Part shown: one piece after another, positions 13,507 to 23,883 of the stretch
Layout: every line of letters starts with the position of its first letter
How positions within the stretch are numbered: the stretch's first letter is position 1
From: Laccaria trichodermophora
Lineage: Eukaryota > Basidiomycota > Agaricomycetes > Agaricales > Hydnangiaceae
Direction of reading: 5' to 3'
NCBI GenBank assembly: GCA_018417955.1
Contig: JACTVC010000002.1
Location: forward strand, 2,356,001 to 2,420,000
Length of the DNA: 64,000 bases
Notes under the pieces: generated by a model
The model's input: only the letters and a program-made list of their open reading frames with translations
Databases searched by the model: none
Told to the model about the DNA's origin: nothing
Program-made: the position numbers and the translations under genes

Positions 13507-14595
13507 TCAAACAACAATCTTCTTTGGCTTGCCCTTTTTCTCCGAGTCCTTGTGCGACAGGAACTCGACCTCCGTCGCCAGTGGCCCAGCAAGCTTCGCG
13601 CCCTCGGGGTATCCCAATACACTGATTTTGAAGTATTTTCCAACCCCCTCAATTCTCTCCCGTAACCCATCTTCGTCTGCACCAGGTGCAAGGCGCGTCC
13701 ATATCGACAGTCGATAGAACTGCGGACGCGTAGACACGATCACCCCCGTAATCAATGACTGCGACCCATTCTCCGAATCTGTGGGTGACGGATCAAACGT
13801 TTCGCCGATTGCAGCAAGCATCTGAGCGTGATGTCAGGTTAAGGAATGATGCACGACTTGCTTCACTCACGGTATATAGCCACATCTTGTCAACGTTGGG
13901 ACGATTTTTGTCTTTAGGCAATTGAATGCTCCATTTCCCTCCATTCTTGTTCGCCTCGTCTTCCCATGCGGGAATAATCCCCTCCTGCGATGCACCAGTC
14001 AGCAAACAAGATGTCTCTTGCAACTGAAATCTCACCTTGAACAGATAGTAGTTAGCCTTTTGCGGCAATTGAGACGGTGGTATAATGTTATTGTACAAGC
14101 TAAAGTCAGGGTCAGTGATATTGAAAAATCTTATCGTCGAAAGTTGGGCATACCCCCAGAATTCCTCGACACTATCGAAGCTGATGACACGCTTGATGTC
14201 CTCCATCCAGCCCTGGGCTGCAGCTGCACCAGGAGTTTGGGGAACCGGCGTCTGTGGAAATGCGGAGACAGGCGTCTGGGGCATATTTCGGCCCTTGGTC
14301 GCAGGGGAGTCAAACCAAAGTGTCCAAGGCGAGTAAAGGGGATGCTGCGAGATGATAAACAATAGAAACGTCCCGTGACACTTTGGCGACTTACCTTGAC
14401 ATTAAAGTTGGTAGGATCACTGAACACAGTGCGGATACCTTCGGCTTGCGCTTCCATATTCACTTCTTGTATTTCACCAGGCTCCAGACCCTCTTCTGCT
14501 GAAGTGAGGGTTGATGGTGGCTGATCGGCCAAAGCAGCAGAAAGCGCAGCTCTCGAAGCCTGGAGAGCAGCCCCCGACAAAGAAGAGGTCGCCAT
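13507..14595 (-). CDS. Cap-binding translation initiation factor eIF4E
   Basis: eIF4E binds the m7G cap and recruits eIF4G. Family landmarks are HPLYSPWTLWFDSPAT, GWMEDIKRVISFDSVEEFWG, LYNNIIPPSQLPQKANYYLF and PAWEDEANKNGGKW. The second cap tryptophan is the W of PAWEDE. ETFDPSPTDSENGSQS and ISVLGYPEGA follow, and the end is KGKPKKIVV. The protein is about 300 residues, against 217 in human. Part of the excess is an insertion of about 25 residues containing three PQTP repeats, placed directly before the tryptophan of QGWMED, the equivalent of cap-stacking Trp56. Four introns have normal GT donors. The N-terminal 70 residues are variable and rich in Ala/Ser/Glu. Confidence 0.93.
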
Positions 14596-14900
14596 TTAAA
14601 GTAGAGACAGAAAATCAGAAGATGCAGAAAGAAGAGTGAATCAGGATGGATAACAGTCAGAAAAGAGATAGGGTGAATCTAAAGGAAGAAAAAAGGAAAT
14701 AATGTATGAAAAGGGCCGTCGCAGGTATTGAGAGCGAGAAACGGGCTGGGTGTAGTCTGAAGATTTGTTCGTCGTCGTTTTTACTATTTAGTGAGAGTCA
14801 ATAAATCCATTATTTTCCAACAAATGTTCACGTGACGCTAAATGTAAATTGTTGCAACTCCGCTTATCAGATAGCAAGTGTCACCTTGACTGCCATACTC
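14596..14900. promoter_or_regulatory. Divergent eIF4E / mitochondrial carrier promoter region
   Basis: This 305-bp gap lies between two divergent start codons. It is purine-rich next to eIF4E (AGAAAG/AAGGAAG runs, 14605-14700) and AT-rich near 14780-14840. I see no RNA gene or ORF of note. Confidence 0.5.
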
Positions 14901-16065
14901 ATGGACCAATTTCATGCTAAAATCGTCGCTGGCGCGACTGGGTCCACCTTGACGGCATTGACCAGTGAGTAACTCTTCTCATTTTTTGTCCTCGCTCACT
15001 TGCGAGCCCGTCTTCAGTGACACCCTTTGACGTCGTGAAGACCCGGTTACAGACACAACCTCCACAACTAAAACCCCTTTTTCCTCGACCTCCGCCTAAT
15101 ACTTGTTGCCAGCCCAGCAATGTGGCTTCCTGTGTGAGGAATATGTCTTCGCTTGCAAGACCAGTAGGGGAAGAAGTGGTTTGCGTGTGGGAAAGGGGAG
15201 TTTTGAAAACTGAGCGTGTCACCGGATTTTTGGACGCTGTTCGGCATGTTTTGCGCGCAGAGGGGATACCTGGTCTTTGGAAAGGTGTTGGGACAACATT
15301 GTACGTGATATGGTCTGGTATTTGAGCAGCATTCCAATAATATACTACTAGGGTTATCAGTGTCCCGTCAGCGACAGCCTACATCCTAACATACGATCAC
15401 CTGCAGAAGGTTGTTCTCCCTCCCCTCATACCAAATGATACCCTCGTTCCCCTTTCTGCTGGAATTTTGGCCCGTACAACTATCACCTCCATCATATCAC
15501 CGCTGGAACTCATCCGCACTAACCTACAATCGACCCCACTTTCACCTGATAACCCGCATACCCTTCGGTCTGTTCTTACCTCTGTTCGGTCCGTTGTCAG
15601 GCAGAAAGGCATTGGATATTTGTGGCGCGGCCTTAGTCCCAGTCTATGGCGGGACGTGCCGTTTTCTGGGTTCTACTGGGCAAGCTATGAGACTTGGAAA
15701 AAATCTTTTGCAAGGCGTGGCCATGAAGGTACAGGTGTGGCCTTTGTGAGCGGGGCGATTAGTGGAATTTCAGCGGCGCTATTAACATCCCCGTTCGACG
15801 TGCTGAAGACTCGACGGCAGGCCCTTCTCATGTCAGCATCGAATACCCACATCTCGAGGACTCTGCCCCTCCTTATCCGCGTAATACGCACAGAAGGTTC
15901 CTCGGCGTTATACGCTGGCATCTTGCCTCGGATGGCCAAAATTGCTCCTGCATGTGGGATCATGATCGCGTCCTTTGAGGTGAGTCAACTGTGCATACCT
16001 TTTGTGTCAATCCTGAAAACATTTTCAAGGGCGTTGGCAAATTCTTAACGGGGCCACAATCATAG
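14901..16065 (+). CDS. Mitochondrial carrier of the SLC25A39/40-MTM1 type
   Basis: An inner-membrane carrier. Human SLC25A39/40 import glutathione, and yeast MTM1 affects manganese and iron handling. It starts MDQFHAKIVAGATGSTLTAL. Three carrier repeats are visible: TPFDVVKTRLQTQPP, SPLELIRTNLQST and SPFDVLKTRRQAL. Each is followed by its RxEG-type partner (RAEGIPGLWKGVGTTL, QKGIGYLWRGLSPSL, RTEGSSALYAGILPR). The first matrix loop is long and carries cysteines in NTCCQPSNVASCVRN. That loop is the family-specific feature and in human SLC25A39 binds an iron-sulfur cluster. It ends GVGKFLTGPQS. Three or four introns. About 345 residues, normal for the family. Confidence 0.9.
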
Positions 16066-16179
16066 ATGTTACAAAATGAGATTATCTACATAATGTCCTT
16101 TCCTCCGATATAACCAATCCCCCTACGTAGCTCTATAATTGACCAATTAGATCCAGTAGAAAAGACTTGGAGATGCACA

Positions 16180-17262
16180 TCAAGAAAGTCGGTTGAGTTG
16201 CCTGTTAGTGGTCGTCAGTTTCCCTCCAACGCGGTCAACCTCATTAGAGAGGTCGTCCAACATTTCGATTTGATAGGCAATTTCACTACCGATTGCCTCC
16301 CCTAGCTGTCTCTGCCGTTGCAGTATCGTTGTGAGTTGGGATAGTTGGTTATCCTGCTGTTGGATCTGAACTTGTTGGAGCCCAACTAAGCCAACATTAT
16401 CCAAAGGACGTGTCATCTCGGTCTCTTTGTGAGGAGAAGATGCACCAAAGACACGTCGCGCAGGTTTAGCAGCATGCGAGGATCCCAACAATGCCTCCCT
16501 GTCCGATTGCGAGGCAGGGTTCAACGCAAGAGACCCCCCTGACGACAACGGTGCCGCAGCCCTGGAGGACGTTTGACGTGCAATCGTGACGACTCTGCTG
16601 AGCTTTTCACAATCGTCCTGCAGTCGTGCGACCATGTCCGTCCGCCGCTGCAGCTCGCCCTCGCTCATTCCAGCCACCGCGAGTTCCTGCAAGCCTTTCC
16701 CCAGCACCCCAATTCGTGCCAGAACACCAGCAAGCTTCGACTTTGCGGCCACGTTGCTTTTGTGGGAGGCGCCAATGTCTCCTCGATCAGAGAGGGCATC
16801 TCGTTTATTGATATCAGCCCAGACATCCCGAAGCCGGGATTGCAGCTCTAGATGTTCATCTAGCCAAGAAGCTGAAGTCAATTGACTCGCTTCGCCAGCC
16901 TGCTGCTTGCCGACTGGTATGCCCAAGAACTGCTTGAAAGCAAAACTCTCCCGCCACTTGTCCTCCTTGGCACTCAGGATGGCTCTGAGGTACGTTTCTA
17001 GCCCTACTCTCCGTTCATCGAGTATCTTGGTATCTGAGTGGGAGCGGAGAATTGCAAACTTGTGTTTAGGAGGTAGGACACAGGGTGGTGGTGATCCAGT
17101 TGATCTTGAAAGGTCTGTGTGTAGATCGTCAAACTCCGAATACCTTCTCCACATCTGCCATGATCGAACATTTGCTTGAATGTCAATGCGATACACGGTG
17201 TGTGGTTTGGGAGATGAGCGTTCTTCGTAGCCACGAATGAAGACAGCTTGGATGGCGGTCAT
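16180..17262 (-). CDS. VAM7: PX-domain Qc-SNARE VAM7
   Basis: VAM7 is a vacuolar SNARE that binds PI3P through its PX domain and works with HOPS in homotypic vacuole fusion. It is a single 360-codon exon, unusual in this window. The PX domain (residues 1-115) includes TVYRIDIQANVRSWQMWRRY, SEFDDLHTDL and CVLPPKHKF. The C-terminal SNARE motif (about 295-360) reads QDNQLSQLTTILQRQRQLGE, then IGSEIAYQIEMLDDLSNEVD. The ionic-layer glutamine lies in this helix. There is no transmembrane segment, as expected for VAM7. Yeast VAM7 is 316 residues; the extra length is in the linker. Its stop converges on the carrier gene, 114 bp away. Confidence 0.92.
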   Translation of the reverse strand: MTAIQAVFIRGYEERSSPKPHTVYRIDIQANVRSWQMWRRYSEFDDLHTDLSRSTGSPPPCVLPPKHKFAILRSHSDTKILDERRVGLETYLRAILSAKEDKWRESFAFKQFLGIPVGKQQAGEASQLTSASWLDEHLELQSRLRDVWADINKRDALSDRGDIGASHKSNVAAKSKLAGVLARIGVLGKGLQELAVAGMSEGELQRRTDMVARLQDDCEKLSRVVTIARQTSSRAAAPLSSGGSLALNPASQSDREALLGSSHAAKPARRVFGASSPHKETEMTRPLDNVGLVGLQQVQIQQQDNQLSQLTTILQRQRQLGEAIGSEIAYQIEMLDDLSNEVDRVGGKLTTTNRQLNRLS

Positions 17263-17350
17263 GTCAGGAATAGTACATGCTTACTAGTAGCTGTAGTACC
17301 AAAGTAGTAATGCATCAAAAGTGGACTCCCTCTAAGTTACAACCAGAAAA

Positions 17351-18493
17351 CTATGACCCATATTTCGAACCGCCAACAATCACGAATCTGGCTCCAGCTA
17401 TTGTGTACCACTGAAAGATAAAGCCAAAAATCCACCATCCCCATCCTCGCCCCTTCAGAAATTTCACAAACCCAGGAAACACATCCTCCGTGATATCTTC
17501 CAGCACGACATCCACAAAGCCGATCTGCAGCATGTCTTGAACATACTCTTCCGTCGATATCAGATTGGCGGCAGGCATCACTCTCAGCAGCGACGTTATT
17601 GTACGTGTTGTCAAGTTTTCGAGGGCTGACGGTGCAAAACAGATGTCAGCCAGCGCAATCCTGCCCCCAGGTGCAAGCTTCTCAAAAGATTGGGCTAGAA
17701 ACCTGCGACGAGTGTCGAAATGATAGGCACAATCTAATGCGAGTATCGAGTCAAAGTAGACTTCCGATTCAGGGTGCAGAGGATGGTTTTTGTTATTCTC
17801 ATCACGCACTGCATCCGCTGAGTAGAGATCGACTTGGATATTTTGCTTTTGGAGTTTCGCGATTCTGGCCTTGGAGCGTTCGCAATGAGTCTCCAGCGAT
17901 GTGACGCCAACGAGCCGCGAGGGACGAGGGACAGAGTCATTTGAAAGGAGGAGGACAAGAGATTGGCCAGTCCCATATCCAACATCTATCGCTTCAATCT
18001 TCAGCGTTGAACAAAAGTACTCCAATCCAGTTATTACACACCTAGCACTTTGCCGCCCACCTTCAGCCGTGCCTCTGAAATCAATTTGAGCGCAAGAGCT
18101 ATAAGGATATGTCTGTGGTGAGGATGTGGGTAGAAACGGCGTGATATTTCAAACCTTCACATGCGTCTGGGAAAACGTTAGCTTTCTACTGACTGGTTTG
18201 TCAAAAATGCGTCGAGAAAAAGAGAAATGGAAATGTACCTTCCAATATCCCATGTTTAGCCATTCTGTACGCGGAGATGTGCTTGCGTCTTCGTGCGGTA
18301 GTTTGTTCAAGGAAAGGTGAAAGAGGCCATAAGGATCCGTTGCTCCCAAAGACCAAAAGGGAAGGCAGACCGCAAATACGGAAAGGGCAAGTGAGAGGTA
18401 TAATTGCTTGGCATTTGAGTCTGCAAGGTATTTAAATATGGCGACCACAAAAATTATGCAACCGACAATGGATGAACTAGAGCGTTTGTTCAT
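17351..18493 (-). CDS. Membrane-anchored SAM-dependent methyltransferase
   Basis: A class I methyltransferase with two hydrophobic N-terminal segments (CIIFVVAIFKYLA and LYLSLALSVFAVCLPFWSL). The catalytic fold follows: NMGYWK, KVLDVGYGTGQSLVLLL (SAM-binding motif I), DSILALDCAYHFDTRRRFL and LAPGGRIALADICFAP. The C-terminus includes a tryptophan-rich hydrophobic stretch (RGWGWWIFGFIFQWYTIAG) and ends GSKYGS. Substrate unknown; the fold resembles UbiE/ERG6-type fungal enzymes acting on lipids or small molecules. Introns near WK and after KVLG restore the frame; the acceptor before KANVFPDACE is inferred. Its ATG is only 33 bp downstream of the stop of the same-strand SRPBCC-like gene. Confidence 0.75.
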
Positions 18494-18526
18494 TTGGCTA
18501 AGAAAATACTGTCAGTTGTTCATCTT

Positions 18527-19054
18527 TCACACAGAAAAAGACTGTATGGAGAACCGACTAGAGATATTTGGCTCCTCCACTTTACTTGCAAGCGTATCAA
18601 AAAGCACCAAGTGGGCTTTTGTCATCGTTCCGATAATAAACGGCATGAAGATACAGACACCCTGTTTTGTTTCAGTGCGTACTGGATCGTCGAGAAGGGT
18701 GAACATACCTTGACAACGATATTCTCGCTTATTAGAACTGTTCCGTCCAATTGTTCCACACCTCTAAGTTGATTTCGTAAACTTGTTCCAACGTTAGCGT
18801 CGACTTCAGCAATGAAGCCGTCAGCCATGATATTCATGTCGCACTTGAACGTTGTGGACGATTCAAAGTAGCCAAGAATCGGGAGCTTTTCCGTTACTCG
18901 AACTGTGTCCGGAGTGACTGCCACAACAGGCCACAACAAGAGGGCTGAGCCTAAAGAGAATGTCGGGGTTCTGTAGGATGTTGAGGACATCGCTTGCCGG
19001 GGCCCGTATGCTCCTTTGTAAATGAACTGAGCGACTGATGATAAATGGCCACAT
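18527..19054 (-). pseudogene. SRPBCC/DUF7053-like gene with 10-bp frameshifting duplication
   Basis: From ATG at 19054 the frame reads MWPFIISRSVHLQRSIRAPA, then DVLNILQNPDILFRLSPLVV, which resembles the start of fungal SRPBCC (DUF7053-type) proteins. The continuation, VAVTPDTVRVTEKLPILGYF, ESSTTFKCDMNIMADGFIAE and SENIVVK, lies in another frame. After an intron it ends GVCIFMPFIIGTMTKAHLVL and EEPNISSRFSIQSFSV. The shift falls inside an imperfect 10-bp tandem repeat at 18921-18940. Deleting one copy rejoins SPLVVAVTPD. There is no room for an intron. As given, translation stops after about 63 codons, at 18863. It may be a real broken allele or a sequence error. Confidence 0.6.
18921..18940. 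repeat. 10-bp imperfect tandem duplication (CCACAACARG x2)
   Basis: Two adjacent 10-mers, CCACAACAGG and CCACAACAAG, differ at one base. They sit exactly where the reading frame of the SRPBCC-like gene shifts by +1. Confidence 0.85.
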
Positions 19055-19114
19055 AGTGTTTGAACCAACAACAATCTCGTCCCAAACAACTCTTATGCCC
19101 TCTTACGCCACAGC

Positions 19115-19836
19115 ATGGCAGCTCAGCTCCCAGAATGCCATTCAATAAGGATCACGAACCACGGGAAGATGAAATCATGGGTATCATTCGCCTTGGATCA
19201 TCTGGAGGTCGGTTCACGACATTCGTAAAAGGATTTGTGTTCACCTTTCGCAGCGCAATGATAAACCTGTTGTTCTCCACACGCTACCTGCATCGTTGGT
19301 CCAAACTACAAACGAAACCGAGAAGACTCAAGGTGCGCTATCAAACGCGACCACTGTCATTCCACGTTTGGTGTCTGTGGTGGAGATAATCAAGCGCGAG
19401 TATTTGAAGTCCCTGGAGCTGAAGCAGTCAACCAGGTTGACTGGGTTGCATCAGTACAATGAGCTCGGCTGCTTGGAAGACTTGGAGGCTGAGGATAACG
19501 GAATGGAACAGGATGCGCCACAGGCTGCAAACGAGGAGGCACGAGTGCAGAACATCGTACAAGCGCTCGGGGGGAAAAATCAGTATGTGACGCTGGTCTA
19601 TCTTCGATCAGTCAACTCATTTCGCTGTTCTTGCTCTCCATTGACGCAGTGTGAGGCAGAAACAAACTCCCTTTATGCGCATTACCCTTTCAAAGCAATC
19701 TCTGCCTGAATTAAAGGAAAGGGGTGCAACGTATCAACCTCCCCTGATCAGGAAATTGTCAAAATCTGCAAAAGCACGGGCGAAGAAACGAGAGAAAAAA
19801 GCTTTGGAGGTGACGGATCTGGAGAAGGATGAGTAA
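19115..19836 (+). CDS. Alba-domain DNA/RNA-binding protein
   Basis: The N-terminal Alba fold reads MAAQLPECHSIRITNHGKMK, then SWVSFALDHLE. It is joined through a 46-bp intron (19208-19253, GTCGGT...CGCAG) to RNDKPVVLHTLPASLVQTTN and VIPRLVSVVEIIKREYL. The mid-part ends GLHQYNELGCLEDLEAEDN. A second intron, after GGKN, leads to HVRQKQTPFMRITLSKQSLP. The C-terminus is lysine-rich (KSAKARAKKREKKALEV). Eukaryotic Alba proteins act in RNase P/MRP (POP6/POP7, Rpp20/25) or as general RNA binders; which applies here cannot be told. The start at 19115 was chosen because only that frame gives the Alba strand and spliced continuation. It lies 60 bp from the divergent SRPBCC-like start. Confidence 0.8.
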
Positions 19837-20123
19837 AGTCGTATCTAGGCCCCCAGAAAAAGGAATAATGGATTCGCGTCGAGGTTTGGTACGTCAAGCT
19901 TCCGTCCGTGATACATCCCGCATTCGCTCTATGAATGCTGGACTATGCGAAATATTGCTTCGTTCTCGACCAATCACGAATCGCTGGACGGTGGGATGCG
20001 TATGTCAGTACTAAACTATGGAATTTACAAGTGGTGTATATACAAACTGGAGGTATCTGGCTCTAGGAAAGTAGAACATATGTACATGAAGGCAAGAATT
20101 ACAGCCAATAACGGCAAAATAGG

Positions 20124-21542
20124 TCAAATCAGCTCGACTCCCTCCCCAATGTCTACTTGGCCAATGACGTATCGGAGGACATCGCTCAGTGTAATGATAC
20201 CCAATAGCCTACCTTTTTTTCCTCCGCGTTTCTCTTCCTCCTACAACGACTCAGTTAGATTAACATGAACAACATTGCAAATGTCATAAAGTACCTCTCC
20301 CTCAACGACAACAAGGCGATGTACTCGTCTTTTCTTGATGAGTTGCAGCAACGTTCCAAGAGAATCTGAAGCAGTGCAGACGACAACGCCAGGGAAATCA
20401 GGAGACCTCTGATTGAGAGCCTCCGAGATTTTGAGATCTAAGGATTGGTATGCGCCTAGCCGGACGAGTGTCTAGAAAAATCGAATAAAGGCGGGACACT
20501 AAGAAACAAAGGGTGCGCCAACTTACGATGACATCTACTGTCTCATAAAGGTTAACCACAACGCCCTGCTCATCGATGATGGGAACGGCGGAGATCGAGC
20601 GTTCGGAAAACATATGAACAACGTCAAAAACAGGGGTATTAAGACTGGCAGTGGCAATTGGATGGTAAGGATTTTGGCCTTCACGTAGTTCCGAAGGAGG
20701 TGAGGCAACATAGGTTCCGATTCTCAGTTTTCGCAATGATTGATGGAGCTGTTGGATCTCCTTGTGACACTGATTGGAGAGTTGTGTGAGTTGGGCATAT
20801 CAGTGAAACCTAGATGCAAGTGACACACGTTGATTGAAATGAACTTGAGCAATCGGTATTGGGTGAGGACAGATACGATGACCTCATGGCCGGTCTCAGT
20901 GTCATTGTCAAGCAAGGGTAACCGTCGCGCGTGGGTTTGGATAAGAAGCTTGGCAGCATCATACAACGTGCTTGATGGATGCTCACGCAAAAGTGGTGGT
21001 TGAGCAACTCCCAGTTCACGTTCGATGTCTATCAAGTTGAAAAGACGTGCATCCAACAAATATAGAGAAGAAAGACAAGTATGCACCTCTCAGGGATTCC
21101 AAACGAAATGTCTCGACATCCGTTGCGGCGTAATCGTATGATGCAGTGCGATAGTAATACTGAATGAGATGAATGATGTCCAGAACGGTGAGCATGCCTG
21201 CGAAACGGGATTTTTCGCTGTTCCAAAGGGGAGCGGAGACGACGCCTGGGGTGAGACATTAGTGATGAGAGAAGGAACAGATAACAAGGACAAGCCATTG
21301 AGGAGAAGACACTGGAGAGCTTTCTTAACGTTGAGCTTTGTGTCGAGGACTATGAGCCTGAAGCTCACGGGGAAGGCATCGTAAGAAGTGTGACACTTGA
21401 GAAAGGATCGGATGGCATTGACTGCGGCATCGTGTGATTCTTGTGAGTTGTAGGGAGGAAGATGAGAATTTTGTCGACGACGAGTAGAGCCCTTTCGTCT
21501 GAGGATCTTTGGAGAATTGCTGGGCGATAACGTAGAAGACAT
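20124..21542 (-). CDS. SNF4: AMPK/SNF1 kinase gamma subunit SNF4
   Basis: The regulatory gamma subunit senses adenine nucleotides through four CBS motifs. It starts MSSTLSPSNSPKILRRKGST. CBS1: AIRSFLKCHTSYDAFPVSFR, VLDTKLNVKKALQCLLLNG, VVSAPLWNSEKSRFAGMLTV. A linker reads YRTASYDYAATDVETFRLES. CBS2 and CBS3: DIERELGVAQPPLLREHPSS, ETGHEVIVSVLTQYRLLKFI, VVHMFSERSISAVPIIDEQG. CBS4: SPDFPGVVVCTASDSLGTLL, LIKKRRVHRLVVVEGE and LLGIITLSDVLRYVIGQVDI. The order and spacing match SNF4. About seven introns; the one after LLLNG (21295-21246) appears to start with GC. Confidence 0.93.
21246..21295 (-). other. Probable GC-AG intron in SNF4 (50 bp)
   Basis: The conserved LLLNGVVSAPLWNS is continuous only if the exon ends CTCAATG at 21296 and the next begins GCGTCGTC at 21245. 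The donor is GCTTGT and the acceptor CACCCCAG. Splicing at the nearby GT shifts the frame. Confidence 0.65.
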
Positions 21543-21544
21543 CT

Positions 21545-21584
21545 AGCCTTATTATTATTATCATTATCATTATCATTACTATTT
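21545..21584. repeat. ATT/ATC-rich simple repeat
   Basis: A run of TTATTATTATTATCATTATC and similar units occupies about 40 bp just upstream of the SNF4 start codon, in the SNF4/SSH4 divergent promoter. It is probably SNF4 leader or core promoter. No protein-coding signal. Confidence 0.7.
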
Positions 21585-21695
21585 AAATTATGCTAACGGC
21601 TAATCCCGGTCACACAAGTGTCGCACTGCCAAGGGGTTGTCTTCGTCGTTGCCAGTAGCCGCGCGCCCCACACCGACGACTCCCCTTCCACTGTC

Positions 21696-23571
21696 ATGAT
21701 CGTCTCTGCACGATTTGAAGCCCTCTTTACTCAGTCAACGCCAGCTTATGAACCACCCTCAGATGGGCCCTCCTCTCCACAGCAGCCCGATGCACTTCTC
21801 GTCTTACTCCCTTTACTCATCGTCTTATCCACTTTTTTGTTTCTGCTCCTTACCTTTCTTATCTGCGTCCTTCTCATAAGAAGACGGCGGGGTATTATTC
21901 TTGGCGACAACGATGGCCCCGTCGACATGAGTCGTGAGGAACTCATCGAAGGTGAAGGCGGCTTTGAAGGCGTCGAATCACGATGGCTGGAAGGGGCCAC
22001 AGACACCGTTCGAAGGACTTATTTACGAGCTAAGGGTCTGTACCACAGTATTCATCTTCATTTGACTTCTCACCTCATCCTTTCATGTAGAATATCAGCT
22101 CCAATATCCACCTAATTCTTTGCCGACAGATATCACCCTGTCGCAATTCCTCTCAATACAGGAAAAAGGCGTCGCAGCGTGGTGTTTCGAACCAGACTAT
22201 GAGACTGTGAACTCCCTGCTTGTCCATGCCAGAACGGAAATTACTTTCCTTCCAGATCCTGCTTCCTCGTCCTGTGTACAGTCCAACCTCCCATTACCCA
22301 AGCTCAATGAAGTTTATTACTGGGAAGTAAAGATGTTTGATCTTCCGGAAACAACGACCGTGGCCGTGGGGCTTGCAACCAAGCCATATCCTCCATTCCG
22401 GTTACCTGGGCTCAATCGATACTCCGTTGCCTACCACTCCAACGGTGACAAGTCCCACAATTATCCTTTCACCGCTGCTCCATTCGGTCCCATACTCAAA
22501 GAAGGTGATGTACTGGGTGTGGGTTACCGACCTCGCACAGGGACAGTTTTCTTCACTAGGAACGGACGTAAGACAGAGGATGCGTTTGTTGGCTTGAGCC
22601 GATGGAATCTTTTCCCTACCATCGGTGCTGATGGTCCTTGCAGTGTTCATGTAAATCTGGGACAGGCTGGATTTGTTTTTATTGAAGCAAATGTTAAGAA
22701 ATGGGGTTTGGCGCCCAGTGTCGGTACGCTCGCCCCACCTCCTGCATATGGTAGCGAACGTGGGAGCATTCTCCTTGACGTTGGAGGACGCGTTCGAGCA
22801 AACGCCGATGGCACTCCAAGCTCGTCTTCCCCATCTTCTCCCTCTCGCCGTTCGCATCGTTCACGACGTCCGAGACATTCGGCGAGCTCGGTAACAGCGT
22901 CGTCTCCCTTGCGGACCTCTGCCTTTCCGGAACCTCTTCCTTTAACACCGCCCCCACCCATCACTCCAATCGATGAAGCCCCGGAAGATTATTACGAGGT
23001 GGAACCATCAACATCCGACAATCCCACACAACCGTTGCTCACAAGAGCGTCTGGGAGCCACGACTCAGAGGACCGAAGTGCATCTGTTCCATCATCGCCA
23101 GCGTCGTCTAGATCTCTTTCCCCCGAGACAGGTGCGCGAAACCCATTTACCACCCATCGACCTCAGCGTCATTCCCTTACTCACTTCGCCACCTCGTTAT
23201 CAGTGCCAGGACCTCAGCTAAGTGTGCAACTACACCCCCCTCCTGATTCACCCATGAGCCCCGGAAATCCGCCGACACCCAACCAGCGTGATATTCATCT
23301 GCAAGCACTCACAGGACACCGTCGATCGGGGAGTCAGGGACACGATCGCTCCGCATCTGATGATCGCCTTCTTCCAAGTACAGCACTCTCAAGACGAGAC
23401 CCTCCAGCTTATTCTCCTCTCGACGCATACACATATGCCGATGGGGTTCACATTGATCTTCCGGCGGAAGTTATAGCAGCGGCTTTAGAGGGTAGCTCTG
23501 TTCCTGCTAGTGCTATGGGTCAAAGCAGTAATTCCCGTCCGAACGAGCGACGGAGGACGAGAAGGCGCTGA
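21696..23571 (+). CDS. SSH4/EAR1-type SPRY-domain Rsp5 adaptor
   Basis: Members are single-span endosomal/vacuolar proteins that recruit the Rsp5 ubiquitin ligase to membrane cargo. A short luminal N-terminus is followed by a membrane helix (LLPLLIVLSTFLFLLLTFL) and basic RRRRG. The SPRY domain runs from about residue 150 to 310: VYYWEVKMFDLPETTTVAVG, LATKPYPPFRLPGLNRYSVA, GDVLGVGYRPRTGTVFFTRN. Two PPxY motifs, APPPAYGSE and RDPPAYSPLD, would bind the WW domains of Rsp5. The C-terminal half is disordered and ends RRTRRR. One intron (about 22036-22091) interrupts the coding region. ATG at 21696 is used; the upstream extension has no ATG. Confidence 0.88.
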
Positions 23572-23883
23572 CCTCTGATTTTGTGTTTTTCCACCTTGCA
23601 TCATTTCGTGGTGAGTTTGGATGTATACCATTATGATGTTAGTTTGACGGATATACTCTCTCTGTTTTGACAGTATTATGGGATATATTTGATCTGACCT
23701 GTTGTAGTAAAATCCCTTCTCTGCATACTTAATAGATATCCATGGCAATACACCAGTAATATCTAATCAACGGACATTTTAGAGCCCCCCCATCTTTGAT
23801 CTTGCCATCTGGAATTACCAGGCCTCTTCGAAAGGTTGCCGCCAAGTGCTGGGAGGTATCCCTAGTTCCCAAGATCGTTGTTG
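23572..23883. other. Convergent intergenic gap, no gene seen
   Basis: These 312 bp hold the 3' ends of SSH4 and the opposing unknown membrane protein. The sequence is AT-rich around 23600-23760. No ORF or RNA feature can be supported. Confidence 0.5.

Noticed and set aside
19060..19260. A frameshift inside the Alba gene, suggested by the frame MPFNKDHEPREDEIMG switching to RNDKPVVLH
   Set aside because: The upstream frame was wrong. Starting at ATG 19115 and removing a 46-bp GT-AG intron (19208-19253) gives an uninterrupted Alba domain.
22402..22964. Two minus-strand frames over the SSH4 gene
   Set aside because: They overlap the SPRY-domain coding exon, which is unambiguous on the plus strand.
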